A DNA stretch of 64,000 nt, taken from Phaeobacter piscinae (GTDB taxonomy: Bacteria > Pseudomonadota > Alphaproteobacteria > Rhodobacterales > Rhodobacteraceae). Positions 53,240 through 62,952 of the stretch are shown here, in pieces. The stretch covers positions 2,046,001-2,110,000 of the forward strand of contig NZ_CP010681.1 of NCBI RefSeq assembly GCF_002407245.1. The letters run 5' to 3'. A program made the translations under genes and the position numbers. Within the stretch, counting starts at the first letter, position 1. Every line of letters starts with the position of its first letter. The notes below the pieces were generated by a model. The model was not told the origin of the DNA, made no database searches, and saw only the letters and a list, made by a program, of their open reading frames with translations.

Positions 53240-53479
53240 TCACGCCTTGGACAGAATGCCCCAGATTTCATCCTTCAGTGCGGCGCGCTGTTTGCGCAGG
53301 CCGGTTTCGACCTCGGCGCTGACCGGTTCCACATTGGTTTCCGCACGATGCACCGCTCGGTTCACCGCGTGATACTCATCCGAAAGTTTGGCAAAATGCG
53401 CGTCAGATTGTTTCAGCTGGCTGATCTGCGCGGTTTTATCGGGGAATTCTTCGGCCAGCTCATGTGGGGTGTTGGACAT
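53240..53479 (-). CDS. YdcH family protein (DUF465)
   Basis: A 79-residue coiled-coil protein of the YdcH/DUF465 family: HELAEEFPDKTAQISQLKQSDAHFAKLSDEYHAVNRAVHRAE, with the FxxLxDEYHxVNxxVHRxE signature, then a short linker and EVETGLRKQRAALKDEIWGIL. The family is widespread in proteobacteria with unknown function. It has its own terminator, and the bet operon ends upstream of it, so it is an independent unit. Confidence 0.9.
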   Translation of the reverse strand: MSNTPHELAEEFPDKTAQISQLKQSDAHFAKLSDEYHAVNRAVHRAETNVEPVSAEVETGLRKQRAALKDEIWGILSKA

Positions 53480-53571
53480 CTGTTCGCTCCTTTTTCTCAG
53501 CGTCAGCCAGAGCTTAAGGCGACGGCCTGCCAGCCACTTTGACGCGGATCAAACGCCCGGCGGCAGCGCAT

Positions 53572-53608
53572 AAAAAAGACGCCCGCGCAACATTGTGCAG
53601 CGGGCGTT
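53572..53608 (-). terminator. Terminator of the bet operon
   Basis: ACGCCCGC (53579-53586) pairs with GCGGGCGT (53600-53607), extended inside by GCA/TGC. On the minus strand the stem is followed by six T (53577-53572). It lies 52 bases after the betA stop and ends the operon. Confidence 0.88.
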
Positions 53609-53659
53609 TCAGGAATCGTTACCAAGGGCGATCGTGATACCGGGATCGCCGTATAGTGG

Positions 53660-55315
53660 TTAGCGCTGTGAGCCTTCCCAATTCGGGTTGAACCAGGGTT
53701 CCGCATTGGACGACGGCAGGCGGCGGCCCAGAATATGGTCGGAGGCCTTCTCGCCGGTCATGATCGAGGGTCCATTGAGGTTGCCATTGGTAATGCGGGG
53801 AAAGATTGAGCTGTCGGCAACGCGCAGACCCTCAACGCCGATGACCCGGCATTCCGGATCAACCACCGCCATCGGATCCTCCACCGCACCCATCTTGCAG
53901 GTGCCACAGGGGTGATAGGCGCTTTCAACGTGCTCTCTGATGAAACCGTTCAGCTCTTCGTCAGACTGCAGCGCGTCGCCGGGCTGGATCTCATGTTTGA
54001 CGAAGGGTTTCATCGCATCCTGCGCAAAGACTTCGCGGGTCAGGCGGACACATTTGCGGAAATCCTCCCAGTCCTTCTCGGTCGACATATAGTTGAACAG
54101 GATCTTCGGCGCGTCCTTGGGGTCGGCAGAGGCCAGCGTGACCTCCCCGCGCGAATCCGACCGCATCGGGCCGACATGGGCCTGGAACCCGTGGCCTTCA
54201 GCTGCGGCCTGCCCGTCGTAGCGCACGGCAATCGGAAGGAAGTGGTATTGGATATCCGGGTAGTCCACGCCCTTGTCAGAGCGGATGAACGCGGCGCTTT
54301 CGAACTGGTTTGAGGCCCCCAGGCCGGTTTTGGTGAAGAGCCACTGCGCGCCGACCAACGCCTTGCCGAAGAGGTTCCAGTATTTGAACAGCGTAATCGG
54401 CTGTTTGGAGGCGAACTGGAAGTAGAATTCCAGATGATCCTGCAGGTTTTGCCCGACGCCGGGGCGGTCAACCACAACCTCAATACCATGTTCGGCCAGA
54501 TGTTTCGCCGGACCAATGCCGGAGAGCATCAGCAGCTTGGGCGAGTTCAGCGAAGATGCCGCAAGAATGACCTCGGCCTTTGCCCGGATCACTTCGATCT
54601 TGCCGCCGCGCTCGACCTCCACCCCAACGGCGCGCCCGTCCTCAATGACCACCTTGCGCGCCAGGGCGCGGAGCATCTCGCAATTGTCGCGCTTCAGGGC
54701 AGGTTTCAAATAAGCGTTGGCAGCCGACCACCGCTGGCCCTTGTGGACCGTCATTTCCATCGGGCCAAAGCCCTCTTGCTGCTCGCCGTTGTAATCCTTG
54801 GTCACCGGATAGCCGGCCTGCTCCCCTGCCTTGACGAAGGCTGCGTGCAGCGGGTTGTCGCGGGGGCCGCGGGTCACATGCAGCGGGCCGTCGGTGCCAC
54901 GCCAGTCGGGATCGCCGCCATGGCCACGGTCATCCCAGGTTTCCATGCGTTTGAAATAGGGCAGCACGTCGGCGTAGGACCAGCCCGCAGCGCCGCTGTC
55001 GGCCCAATGGTTGTAATCGCCCGCATGGCCGCGCACATAGACCATCCCGTTGATCGAGGACGACCCGCCAATCACCTTACCACGTGGGCAGACCAGTTCA
55101 CGGCCCCCCAGATGCGGTTCCGGCTGGGATTTATACCCCCAGTCGTACATCGACATATTCATCGGATAGCTCAGCGCGCCAGGCATCTGGATGAAGGGGC
55201 CCGCATCTGTGCCCCCGTGTTCGATGACCAGCACCGATTTCCCGGCCTCACTGAGCCGATACGCCATGGCACAGCCGGCTGATCCGGCGCCGACAATCAC
55301 ATAATCCGCATTCAT
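53660..55315 (-). CDS. betA: Choline dehydrogenase
   Basis: A 551-residue FAD-dependent GMC oxidoreductase that oxidises choline to betaine aldehyde. The N-terminal FAD-binding motif is [16 protein letters not shown] (about residues 7-22), [15 protein letters not shown] is the second GMC signature, and the catalytic-site histidine stretch near the C-terminus is [10 protein letters not shown]. Length and motifs match BetA. It is the last gene of the minus-strand operon betT-C-B-A. A 210-base gap with strong inverted repeats separates it from betB. Confidence 0.95.
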   Translation of the reverse strand: MNADYVIVGAGSAGCAMAYRLSEAGKSVLVIEHGGTDAGPFIQMPGALSYPMNMSMYDWGYKSQPEPHLGGRELVCPRGKVIGGSSSINGMVYVRGHAGDYNHWADSGAAGWSYADVLPYFKRMETWDDRGHGGDPDWRGTDGPLHVTRGPRDNPLHAAFVKAGEQAGYPVTKDYNGEQQEGFGPMEMTVHKGQRWSAANAYLKPALKRDNCEMLRALARKVVIEDGRAVGVEVERGGKIEVIRAKAEVILAASSLNSPKLLMLSGIGPAKHLAEHGIEVVVDRPGVGQNLQDHLEFYFQFASKQPITLFKYWNLFGKALVGAQWLFTKTGLGASNQFESAAFIRSDKGVDYPDIQYHFLPIAVRYDGQAAAEGHGFQAHVGPMRSDSRGEVTLASADPKDAPKILFNYMSTEKDWEDFRKCVRLTREVFAQDAMKPFVKHEIQPGDALQSDEELNGFIREHVESAYHPCGTCKMGAVEDPMAVVDPECRVIGVEGLRVADSSIFPRITNGNLNGPSIMTGEKASDHILGRRLPSSNAEPWFNPNWEGSQR

Positions 55316-55349
55316 TGCGTCTCTCCATTGCGGATTCGGGGTGGGTCAA

Positions 55350-55397
55350 GGATGCCTGTGGCACCGCGCCCTGGCGCGGCTTGTCCTTGAGGCATCC
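55350..55397 (-). repeat. Stem-loop in the betB-betA gap
   Basis: GGATGCCT (55350-55357) pairs with AGGCATCC (55390-55397); inside, GCGCC and GGCGC (55366-55377) form a second stem around CT. It lies 35 bases before the betA start on the minus strand and has no T-tract. It may act on betA translation or mRNA stability. Confidence 0.6.
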
Positions 55398-55474
55398 CGA
55401 ATCTGCCTCATCATTGTTCTGGTCTGCTGAGGACGCAAAGCGCCCTCAGCGACCTCTCAGCAACCCCTTCCCTT

Positions 55475-55525
55475 TTGCCCTTTTGGGCAACGGGGCGGGT
55501 GGGTGGGCGTGGCCCAAAAGGGCAA
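55475..55525 (-). repeat. Perfect 14-bp inverted repeat just after betB
   Basis: TTGCCCTTTTGGGC (55475-55488) is the exact reverse complement of GCCCAAAAGGGCAA (55512-55525), with a 23-base G-rich loop. The right arm abuts the betB stop codon on the minus strand. Each arm can also fold on itself (GCCC/GGGC). A partial terminator or a mRNA-end stabiliser within the operon is likely. Confidence 0.75.
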
Positions 55526-56983
55526 TCAGAACGCCGCTTCGACGTCGCCCATGCGGACGTAGACGGATTTCACCTGGCTGAAGTGCTTGATCGCCTCTTT
55601 CGAGTTCTCGCGGCCGACGCCAGAAGCTTTCACCCCACCAAACGGCGCCTCTACCGGCGCGTCATTGTAGGAGTTGATGAAGCAGCTGCCCGCCTCAAGG
55701 TTGCCAATCACGCGGTGGGCGCGGGTGAAATCCTTGGTGAACACACCAGCCGACAGACCGAATTCGGTGTCATTGGCGCGGGCCACGACCTCTTCCTCGG
55801 TCTCAAAATCGAGGACGGACATGACCGGACCAAAGATTTCTTCGCGCGCAATCGTCATCTCGTCGGTCACATCAGCAAAGACGGTGGGCTGGATGTAATA
55901 ACCGTCCATATCCGCGCGCGCGCCGCCGCAGATCACGCGGGCGCCCTCTTCCTTGCCCTTCTCGATATAACCCAGCACGATGTTCATCTGGTTCTCGGTG
56001 ACCATCGGGCCAAAGCTGGTGGCCTCATCCATCGGGTCGCCGAGGATGGCGTTGCCGGTGCGCTCGGCCAGACGGGCGAGGAATTTTTCCTTGATGCCTT
56101 TTTGCACAAACACGCGGGTGCCGTTTGAACAGACCTGGCCGGAGGAGTAGAAGTTGCCGTTGATGGCACCGCCCACAGCGTTGTCAATGTCAGCGTCATC
56201 AAAAATGATCAGCGGCGACTTGCCGCCCAGTTCCATGGTGACGTGCTTCATACCTGCGGCGGCGGCGGCATAGACTTTCTTGCCGGTCGGCACCGAGCCG
56301 GTCAGCGAGACCTTGTCGACGCGCGGATCAGTGACCAGCGCGCCGCCCACTTCGCCCATGCCCTGGACGACGTTGAAGACACCCGCAGGGGCACCAGCCT
56401 CAATCAGGATCTCGGCGACTTTCAAGGCACATAAGGGTGTGGTCTCGGACGGCTTAAACACCATGGAATTACCGCAGGCCAAGGCAGGCGCGCCTTTCCA
56501 GCAGGCAATTTGCGTCGGGTAGTTCCAGGCACCGATGCCCACACACAGGCCCAGTGCCTCGCGCTTGGTATAGACCCAGTCCTCGCCCAGCGGGATATGC
56601 TCACCGGTCAGCGAGGCCGCCAGACCGCCGAAGTACTCCAGCGCATCGGCACCGGAGGTGGCGTCGGCGACCAGCGTTTCCTGCAGCGGTTTGCCGGTAT
56701 CATAGGTTTCCAGCACGCTGAGATCGCGGTTGCGCTCGCGCATGATATCGGCAGCGCGGCGCAGAATGCGGCCGCGTTCGGTGCCGGTCATTTTGGCCCA
56801 TTCTTTCTGGGCTGCTTTGGCGGTGGAGAGCGCCTGTTCGACGATCGCCGGAGTTGCGGCATGGACGGTGGCGATCTGCTCGCCTGTGGCGGCGTAGATC
56901 ACCGGGATCGGCGTGCCGGCGGTGTCCTCGACGTATTCGCCGTTGATAAAGTGGCTGGCTTTGGGTTGTGCGGGGTGTGTCAT
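55526..56983 (-). CDS. betB: Betaine aldehyde dehydrogenase
   Basis: A 485-residue NAD(P)-dependent aldehyde dehydrogenase that oxidises betaine aldehyde to glycine betaine. Present are the substrate/cofactor motif PWNYP-like [21 protein letters not shown], the catalytic Glu in [16 protein letters not shown], and the catalytic Cys in [12 protein letters not shown]. The end [28 protein letters not shown] is typical of BetB. The start at 56983 is preferred over an upstream frame with no family character. betC ends 64 bases upstream. Confidence 0.95.
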   Translation of the reverse strand: MTHPAQPKASHFINGEYVEDTAGTPIPVIYAATGEQIATVHAATPAIVEQALSTAKAAQKEWAKMTGTERGRILRRAADIMRERNRDLSVLETYDTGKPLQETLVADATSGADALEYFGGLAASLTGEHIPLGEDWVYTKREALGLCVGIGAWNYPTQIACWKGAPALACGNSMVFKPSETTPLCALKVAEILIEAGAPAGVFNVVQGMGEVGGALVTDPRVDKVSLTGSVPTGKKVYAAAAAGMKHVTMELGGKSPLIIFDDADIDNAVGGAINGNFYSSGQVCSNGTRVFVQKGIKEKFLARLAERTGNAILGDPMDEATSFGPMVTENQMNIVLGYIEKGKEEGARVICGGARADMDGYYIQPTVFADVTDEMTIAREEIFGPVMSVLDFETEEEVVARANDTEFGLSAGVFTKDFTRAHRVIGNLEAGSCFINSYNDAPVEAPFGGVKASGVGRENSKEAIKHFSQVKSVYVRMGDVEAAF

Positions 56984-57047
56984 GATTTTATGCCTCCGGC
57001 GGGGATATTTAGGGCCAGAAGATCTGGCTAAGGAGTGTCTGCGGGTC

Positions 57048-58556
57048 TTATTCGCCGCGAGGAAAGCGGTTGCCGTCCTCAACGTCGTTCAGATCCATAT
57101 GGTTGCGCATGTAGCGCTCGGATGCTTTTTGCAGCGGCTGGTAGTCCCAAGGGTAATAGCCACCCTGGCGCAGCGCCTCGTAGACAACCCAGCGGCGGGC
57201 TTGGCTGGCGCGCACCTCGGCGTCAAAGCGCTCCAGATCCCAACGCGCTTCTGATTTGGCACGTAAGGTCTGCAAGGTGCCAGCGTGGGTCGGGTCACCT
57301 GCAAGGTTGTTGAGTTCCTGCGGATCTGCCTCCAGATCGAACAGCTGATCGGGGTCCAGCGCGCAGCGGTTGTATTTCCATTTGCCGTAGCGCAGCGACA
57401 CCAGCGGCGCATAAGAGGCCTCCGCTGCGTATTCGATGGCGACCGGTTCGCTGCGCTCCGTGCCCATTGCCAGCGGCAGCAGGTTCTGCCCATCGGTCCA
57501 GGGTTCGATTTCCGCCATATCCACACCGGCCAGCGCGCCCAGCGTTGGGGTCACGTCCAATGTGGACACCGGCGTCTCGATCAGCCCGGCAGGCAGGTTA
57601 GGTGCCGAGATCATCAGCGGCACGCGGGAAGAGCCTTCAAAGAAGCTCATCTTGAACCAAAGCCCCCGCTCGCCCAGCATATCGCCGTGGTCAGAGACAA
57701 ACAGGATGATCGCCTCCTGCCGGGTGGTTTCCAGCACCTCAAGGATCTCGCCAATCTTGTCATCAAGGTAGGAGATATTGGCGAAATAGGCGCGGCGGGA
57801 GCGTTTGATGTCCTCTTGCGAGATATCAAAGCTGCGCCAGTCATTGGCGTCAAAGATCCGTTTGGAGTGGTTGTCGTGATCGGCGTAGTCCATCGCCGGG
57901 ACCTGTGGCAGCAGATGCTCGCAATCCTCGTAGAGATCCCAGTATTTTTTGCGCGCCACATAGGGGTCATGCGGATGGGTGAAGCTGACGGTCAGCGCCC
58001 AAGGGCGGTCATCCTTGCCGCGCGCCAGATCATAAAGCTTGGCCTTGGCGTGATAGGCGACCTCATCGTCATATTCCATCTGGTTGGAAATCTCTGCCAC
58101 CCCTGCGCCGGTGACGGATCCCATGTTGTGATACCACCAGTCGATCCGCTCACCCGGTTTGCGATAATCCGGCGTCCAGCCGAAATCGGCCGGGTAGATA
58201 TCGGTGGTCAGGCGGTCCTCAAACCCGTGCATCTGGTCGGGGCCGACGAAATGCATCTTGCCCGACAGGCAGGTGTAGTAGCCCGCGCGCCGCAGGTGAT
58301 GCGCATAAGTGGGAATATCCGAGCGGAATTCAGCCGCGTTGTCGTAGACGCCGGTGCGCGACGGCAGCTGACCGGACATGAAAGAGGCACGGCCCGGCGC
58401 GCAGAGCGGCGAGGCGGTATAGGCATTTTTGAACCGGGTGGAGCGGGCTGCCAGTTTCTTGAGATTGGGCGCATGGAGGAAATCGGCGGGACCATCGGGA
58501 AACAGCGTCCCGTTCAACTGGTCAACCATCACGATCAGAATGTTCGGGGCGGTCAT
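57048..58556 (-). CDS. betC: Choline-sulfatase
   Basis: A 502-residue type I sulfatase that hydrolyses choline-O-sulfate to choline and sulfate. The formylglycine-forming site is CAPGRAS (Cys52), within the CxPxR consensus; metal-ligand regions are seen in [11 protein letters not shown] and [15 protein letters not shown]. The C-terminal extension ending [28 protein letters not shown] is characteristic of BetC. Choline-O-sulfate is a common algal and fungal osmolyte, so the gene widens the operon's substrate range. The start at 58556 is used; upstream codons are non-coding. Confidence 0.95.
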   Translation of the reverse strand: MTAPNILIVMVDQLNGTLFPDGPADFLHAPNLKKLAARSTRFKNAYTASPLCAPGRASFMSGQLPSRTGVYDNAAEFRSDIPTYAHHLRRAGYYTCLSGKMHFVGPDQMHGFEDRLTTDIYPADFGWTPDYRKPGERIDWWYHNMGSVTGAGVAEISNQMEYDDEVAYHAKAKLYDLARGKDDRPWALTVSFTHPHDPYVARKKYWDLYEDCEHLLPQVPAMDYADHDNHSKRIFDANDWRSFDISQEDIKRSRRAYFANISYLDDKIGEILEVLETTRQEAIILFVSDHGDMLGERGLWFKMSFFEGSSRVPLMISAPNLPAGLIETPVSTLDVTPTLGALAGVDMAEIEPWTDGQNLLPLAMGTERSEPVAIEYAAEASYAPLVSLRYGKWKYNRCALDPDQLFDLEADPQELNNLAGDPTHAGTLQTLRAKSEARWDLERFDAEVRASQARRWVVYEALRQGGYYPWDYQPLQKASERYMRNHMDLNDVEDGNRFPRGE

Positions 58557-58695
58557 CTTTCCAACGTCTCCTCTATCTGTGCACAGCGGCCTTGGGCCCG
58601 GTGGTAGCTCGCAACAGGTGGTGTTTTGCGGGCCAGGGGCGCGCGGCACGAAGACCCGATCCTGTCAGATGTTTTATGCGGCGTTGCCGCGAAAG

Positions 58696-58726
58696 GCCCC
58701 GGCCCTGCCAACTGGCGGGCCGGGGC
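58696..58726 (-). terminator. Strong stem-loop after the transporter gene of the bet operon
   Basis: GCCCCGGCCC (58696-58705) and GGGCCGGGGC (58717-58726) make a perfect 10-base stem whose loop can pair further (GCCA/TGGC). On the minus strand it lies 12 bases after the transporter stop and is followed by CTTTCG, a weak T-tract. Partial termination would separate transporter from betC expression. Confidence 0.6.
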
Positions 58727-58738
58727 GCCCAGTCTTAC

Positions 58739-59947
58739 TTAGTGGGCTGTTTTGATACGCTCAAAGTCGAGGGTGTTTTCCTCGGGCGAGGTCGTGATCT
58801 CCGCAACTTCGCTGCGCTTCTTTGCGAAGATGTAGATCAGGCAGGCGATGTAGATGCCAATCACCACGGTGCCGACCCACTGGATCTGCAGCCACTGGCT
58901 CTGGAAGGCCAGGGTCAGGGCAAACAGCGCCACCGCATTGCCAAGCACATAGGGCAGTTTGCCAAGGCGTTCGGCGCTGAGGTTCATGTTGTCGGTGTAA
59001 AGCCGGATCAGCGAGTCAAACGAGTTGATCACGAAGAGGATGCCAACGACCGTCATGGACCAGTTGATCAGACCTGCGGTCGGGATGGTGTTGAGGTGAT
59101 AGAAGTAAAGCACCGAGAACCACACCGCGAGCGGGATCGACGGGAACACCAGCAGGGCCGCCAGCAGCTGCCATGTGGTCAGGCCGCCAACGAAGCGCGA
59201 GGTGAACTGACCAATCATGATCGACCAGGCAAACCACCAGAACAGGTAGAACTCATGATAGTCGGTCAGCGGCAGGACGAATTTGTGGATGTTGGCGAAG
59301 TAGCCGCCGATATTGCCAGCGGTGGTGGCAAACTCACCCAGCCCCATGCCTGCATAGGCCCACATGCCGAGGATCAGCGCGAAGAACAGGAAGGTCGAGG
59401 TGACCGACAGGATGCGCACATATTTGATATCGGTGGAGGAATAGGCCGCCGCCAGGATCACCAGGAAGCAGATCACATAGAAGGCCGGAATGACCGTCTC
59501 GCCGTCGCCGACTTCGGCGATGTAATAAGGCATGTAGATCAGGAACAGCGCGCCGGTGAAGGCACAGGTGGTGATGATCACCAGATTGTTCAGCAGCTTC
59601 ACGATGCCGATCTCAAAGAACTTCACCCGCGGTTCGATGGCGCAGAAGTAGAATGAGGTCAGGAAGTAGAAGGCCCAGATCAGAAAGCCCCAGAAGCCGA
59701 ATTCAAGCGCCAACGGATTGGTGAACGCATAGGCAGGCTCTGCCGCGGTATCCGCATATAGCGGGTAGTCAAAGGCCAGCGGGAACATGATCAGCCCCAC
59801 ATCCAGACCCGAGGTGAACAGGATTGCGATAAAGGTGAACAATGGCACCGGGGTGACCCCGACAATGCGCATGTTCCACCACTTGATCACGCAGAAAATC
59901 ACCAGCGCAAAGGCCAGCAAGATCCCGGCTGAGATGATTGTTGTCAT
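58739..59947 (-). CDS. BCCT-like choline/betaine transporter, shortened
   Basis: A 402-residue membrane protein with about ten helices. The central block YLFWWFAWSIMIGQFTSRF fits the BCCT signature region (WWxaWxPFvGxFxArIS), and the position at the head of the bet operon, divergent from betI, fits a choline or choline-sulfate importer. Typical BCCT proteins have twelve helices and over 500 residues, so this is a short, divergent form in which some terminal helices appear lost. I therefore give no symbol. The start is ATG 59947. The upstream region is shared with betI. Confidence 0.75.
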   Translation of the reverse strand: MTTIISAGILLAFALVIFCVIKWWNMRIVGVTPVPLFTFIAILFTSGLDVGLIMFPLAFDYPLYADTAAEPAYAFTNPLALEFGFWGFLIWAFYFLTSFYFCAIEPRVKFFEIGIVKLLNNLVIITTCAFTGALFLIYMPYYIAEVGDGETVIPAFYVICFLVILAAAYSSTDIKYVRILSVTSTFLFFALILGMWAYAGMGLGEFATTAGNIGGYFANIHKFVLPLTDYHEFYLFWWFAWSIMIGQFTSRFVGGLTTWQLLAALLVFPSIPLAVWFSVLYFYHLNTIPTAGLINWSMTVVGILFVINSFDSLIRLYTDNMNLSAERLGKLPYVLGNAVALFALTLAFQSQWLQIQWVGTVVIGIYIACLIYIFAKKRSEVAEITTSPEENTLDFERIKTAH

Positions 59948-60030
59948 ACGTCCCTCCCTTGGATGGGCGTTGATCGCCCTTTTGACGTGTGCGGCAGGCA
60001 TAGCAGAAAAAAGGTCATCTCTAAACCTAT

Positions 60031-60050
60031 TTTTAAATGACCGTTCAAGA
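60031..60050. promoter_or_regulatory. Candidate BetI operator
   Basis: ATGACCGTTCAA (60037-60048) matches a TTGAACGTTCAA-type palindrome at 10 of 12 positions, resembling the known BetI operator motif in other proteobacteria. It lies between the divergent transporter (start 59947) and betI (start 60108). A wider inverted repeat GGTCAT (60013-60018) / ATGACC (60037-60042) includes its left part. Binding is inferred. Confidence 0.5.
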
Positions 60051-60107
60051 TCCGGAATCCGCATAACAGGAGTTGAAACACAGAGCGACCTGACGCAAGA
60101 CTGAGGA

Positions 60108-60683
60108 ATGGGAAGAAAAAGAATTCGCGACATCCGCAATGAAGAGCTGATCGAAGCCACGATCGTCGCCGTTCACCGACGTGGGTATGGTGTTGTTACC
60201 ATGGCAGAAATCGCGAAGGAGGCTGGGGCCTCCGCGGCCTCGATCAACTATTACTTCGGTTCCAAGGAAGGGCTGATGGAAGCCACGATGCGCCATCTGC
60301 TGAACAAGCTGCGCGAGGCAATGATCCGGGGTTATGCCACTGCAAATTGCCCGAAGGAACGTCTTTATGCGGTGATGGATGCCAATTTTGACGATGACTT
60401 ATTCAGCGTCGCGCAGTGCAGTCTCTGGATGCAGTTCTGGGCCAGCGCGCCCTATTCGCCGCGCCTGTCGCGGCTGCACAGAATCAATCGCAGCCGGGTG
60501 CGCAGCCATTTCCTGGCGGAGTTGAATGGCTTGCTGCCGCAGGATCGGGTGGAGACAGCGCGTCACGCCCTGCAATGCTATATGGACGGGGTCTGGCTCC
60601 AGGCTGCACAGTCTGAAACACCGCTGGATTCGGCCCAGGCCCGCCGCGCTGCCCACCGGGTGGTGGATCTGGCGTTGAACTGA
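60108..60683 (+). CDS. betI: Choline-responsive TetR repressor BetI
   Basis: A 191-residue TetR-family regulator. The N-terminal helix-turn-helix (about 26-60) reads TMAEIAKEAGASAASINYYFGSKEGLM, and the ligand domain (VRSHFLAELNGLLPQDRVETARHALQCYMDGVWLQ) matches BetI. It represses the bet genes in the absence of choline. The ribosome site GAGGA almost touches the ATG, an unusually short spacing. It is divergent from the BCCT-like gene and is not part of the structural operon. Confidence 0.93.
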   Translation: MGRKRIRDIRNEELIEATIVAVHRRGYGVVTMAEIAKEAGASAASINYYFGSKEGLMEATMRHLLNKLREAMIRGYATANCPKERLYAVMDANFDDDLFSVAQCSLWMQFWASAPYSPRLSRLHRINRSRVRSHFLAELNGLLPQDRVETARHALQCYMDGVWLQAAQSETPLDSAQARRAAHRVVDLALN

Positions 60684-60715
60684 CCACGCCACCGCCGCAC
60701 CGGGGGTTCCGCCGG

Positions 60716-61813
60716 TCAGTTCAGGGGCTGATCCTGGCGGTGATAGCGCAGCTCAGTTCCGCGCGGCATGTAGGACAGCACCAGTTCGCCCTCCGTCAGG
60801 GAGATGATCCGGTAGCAATGGGTGGGGCCGCCGTCCTCAGCCTGAGCCACCATATAGGGTCCTGTGCCTGAGGCATCATCGCAGGCGGTCTGAACCGACA
60901 ACAGCTCAGTCATGGTCTCAACCGACCCGTAGAAATTATGCCGCGAGGCCCCTTCAATGATGAACAGATCATAGGCATCCGCCTGCGACACCCATCGGCC
61001 AGCCAGATCATCCAACATCAGATCATGCCGGGTCTCTGCGCGCTCTGTCAGGGAATTTAAACTGGCAAAGGTCACGCGATCGCCGGATGTCAGGCTCTCT
61101 CCCGACACCCGCACCGGTGTGCCGGGGGCCAAGGCCTGCAGCCGATCGATGATCGCCGGATCTGTCATCCCATCGTTGGTCACGCAGAGCTGCCCTGCCC
61201 CCATGACCAATTTGCAGATCACCCGCCCGTCGCCGCTGCGCACCTCGCAGCCCTGAAAGGTTACATCCTGCTCAAACGCAGTATCCGCGGCTGCGACCTC
61301 CTCCGGCATCAGCCTTCTGACTGCGTCAGCGCCTACAGGCGCCGGGCGGGAATGGCTGCTCAGTCGCGCCACATAGGCCGAGGCGGCCTGATCGCTGCCA
61401 GAGAGTGCAGCAGGCAGCTGAGTATCGATTTTCGCAAAAAATGCGCTGTTGTAGCCACGGATAGCGCAATCCCGATCGCCGTATATGGTGAAATTACCGG
61501 GGGCTGTGCAGAATGAAATACGCTCATCCAGAAACTGCCAGTTCTGCGCTTCACTGTGGAAATAATAAAATCGGTTCTTTAGTGGGGCATCAAGCACGCG
61601 TTCACAGGTTTCCGGCGAGAGTGACCACCAGCCGTTGGAAATCCAACGTCCATCATCTCGGTAGGCGAGGCTGAGCGTCTGGGGTACAGCAGTGTCGTTG
61701 CAAATCTCCAGCCCTGCGTATCCCGGATGGCCCGGCTCTGCCGAACCACGCTGGGCGGCGAGTGCCAGCCCCAGTGGTGCCAGCAGAAACACCAAGATCA
61801 GTCGGGCGCGCAT
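60716..61813 (-). CDS. Exported DUF1036 protein
   Basis: A 365-residue protein with a signal peptide (MRARLILVFLLAPLGLALAAQ), then a DUF1036 domain: GLEICNDTAVPQTLSLAYRD, RWISNGWWSLSPETCERVLDAPL, RFYYFHSEA. The first 110 residues after the signal carry the DUF1036 signature; the remaining 200 residues (cysteine pairs CEVRSGDGRVICKLV and CDDASGTGPYMVAQ) are not recognised, so this is a long member. Function unknown. ATG 61813 is preferred to a GTG three codons upstream because of AAAGGTG spacing. It is convergent with betI. Confidence 0.8.
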   Translation of the reverse strand: MRARLILVFLLAPLGLALAAQRGSAEPGHPGYAGLEICNDTAVPQTLSLAYRDDGRWISNGWWSLSPETCERVLDAPLKNRFYYFHSEAQNWQFLDERISFCTAPGNFTIYGDRDCAIRGYNSAFFAKIDTQLPAALSGSDQAASAYVARLSSHSRPAPVGADAVRRLMPEEVAAADTAFEQDVTFQGCEVRSGDGRVICKLVMGAGQLCVTNDGMTDPAIIDRLQALAPGTPVRVSGESLTSGDRVTFASLNSLTERAETRHDLMLDDLAGRWVSQADAYDLFIIEGASRHNFYGSVETMTELLSVQTACDDASGTGPYMVAQAEDGGPTHCYRIISLTEGELVLSYMPRGTELRYHRQDQPLN

Positions 61814-61879
61814 GTGTTTCACCTTTGTTTCCGAATCCGTTCGAGGTCCCTAACAGTGCTATGTGACGGTTTTGCAAAA

Positions 61880-62827
61880 TCAGACTTTTGTAGCGAGACT
61901 GGCCGGTGTGAGTGCTCGCCGCTTCAGCACCGCCTCCCGCCAGGTGATGAAGCTGACAGCCGCCAGGATCAGGCAGCCGCCGGCGACCACCCAGATATCA
62001 ACCGCCTCACCGAAGACCAGCGCCCCGAGCAGTGTGGCCCAAAGCAATTGCAAAAACGTTACTGGCTGAGTGACCGTCACCGGTGCCGAGGCGAAGGCCA
62101 GTGTCATTGTATAATGTCCAGCGGTGGCAAAGCAGGCGACCGCAAACAGGATCGCCAGTTCCCACAGCGTGGGTGTCACCCAGACCACGGCGGCGAAGGG
62201 CGCAAGAAACACCGTCACCCAGATCGACAGCATCGCCACGACCACCACCGGGCTGGTGCCGTCCACGGTGGTCTTGGCCAGAAGATAAGACGCGCCGAAG
62301 GCCAGTGCGGTGAACAGCATGGCAATATGGCCTGCCTCCACCTCGCGAAATCCGGGCCGCAGGATGATCAGCGCTCCGAGCAGCGCCACCAGTATGGCCC
62401 CGACCCGGCGCAGCGCCATACGTTCCCCCAGAAACAGCGCCGCCCCGATGGAGACATAGATCGGCGAGAGGTAGTTCATCGCCGTGACCTCTGCCAAGGG
62501 GATCTGGGTCATAGCAAAAAACCACAGGATCACCCCCAGCGTATGGACAAACCCCCGTGTGGCAAACAACCCCCAGAGGCGTGGTGTCAATTGGCTGCGG
62601 CGTAGCGCGCCAATCATCGGCAACAGGAACACCAGCCCCAGCAGATACCGCAAGAACGCAGATTCCGCTGGCGGGACACGGTCGCCGAGGTATTTGACCA
62701 GTGCCGTCACCGCAACAAAGCAGAAGCCCGTCATCAGCATCCAGAACACACCTCTCAAGGGTTGGTTGGCGGCAAAGCGTGATGCGGGCGATGGGGTGTC
62801 TTGGGGTGTTGAGGTCATGGCGGGCAT
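61880..62827 (-). CDS. EamA-family (DMT) permease
   Basis: A 315-residue inner-membrane protein with ten helices in two five-helix repeats. The first EamA unit starts GVFWMLMTGFCFVAVTALVKYLG, with AMNYLSPIYVSIGAALFLGERM at its end; the second has QPVTFLQLLWATLLGALVFGEA. Drug/metabolite transporters of this family export amino acids, sugars or choline-related solutes; the substrate here is unknown. The start at 62827 is used; 62818 is an alternative. Confidence 0.88.
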   Translation of the reverse strand: MPAMTSTPQDTPSPASRFAANQPLRGVFWMLMTGFCFVAVTALVKYLGDRVPPAESAFLRYLLGLVFLLPMIGALRRSQLTPRLWGLFATRGFVHTLGVILWFFAMTQIPLAEVTAMNYLSPIYVSIGAALFLGERMALRRVGAILVALLGALIILRPGFREVEAGHIAMLFTALAFGASYLLAKTTVDGTSPVVVVAMLSIWVTVFLAPFAAVVWVTPTLWELAILFAVACFATAGHYTMTLAFASAPVTVTQPVTFLQLLWATLLGALVFGEAVDIWVVAGGCLILAAVSFITWREAVLKRRALTPASLATKV

Positions 62828-62952
62828 GAGACCACCGGGGTCGCTGCAGAACAACCCTTCACATATGAAATATCTTCATGCTGGGGCGATGAGTGCGGAT
62901 TTGGCCGGATAACGCGCAGATCCTCGTGACGGCAGGAGTGAGGAGACAGCCC

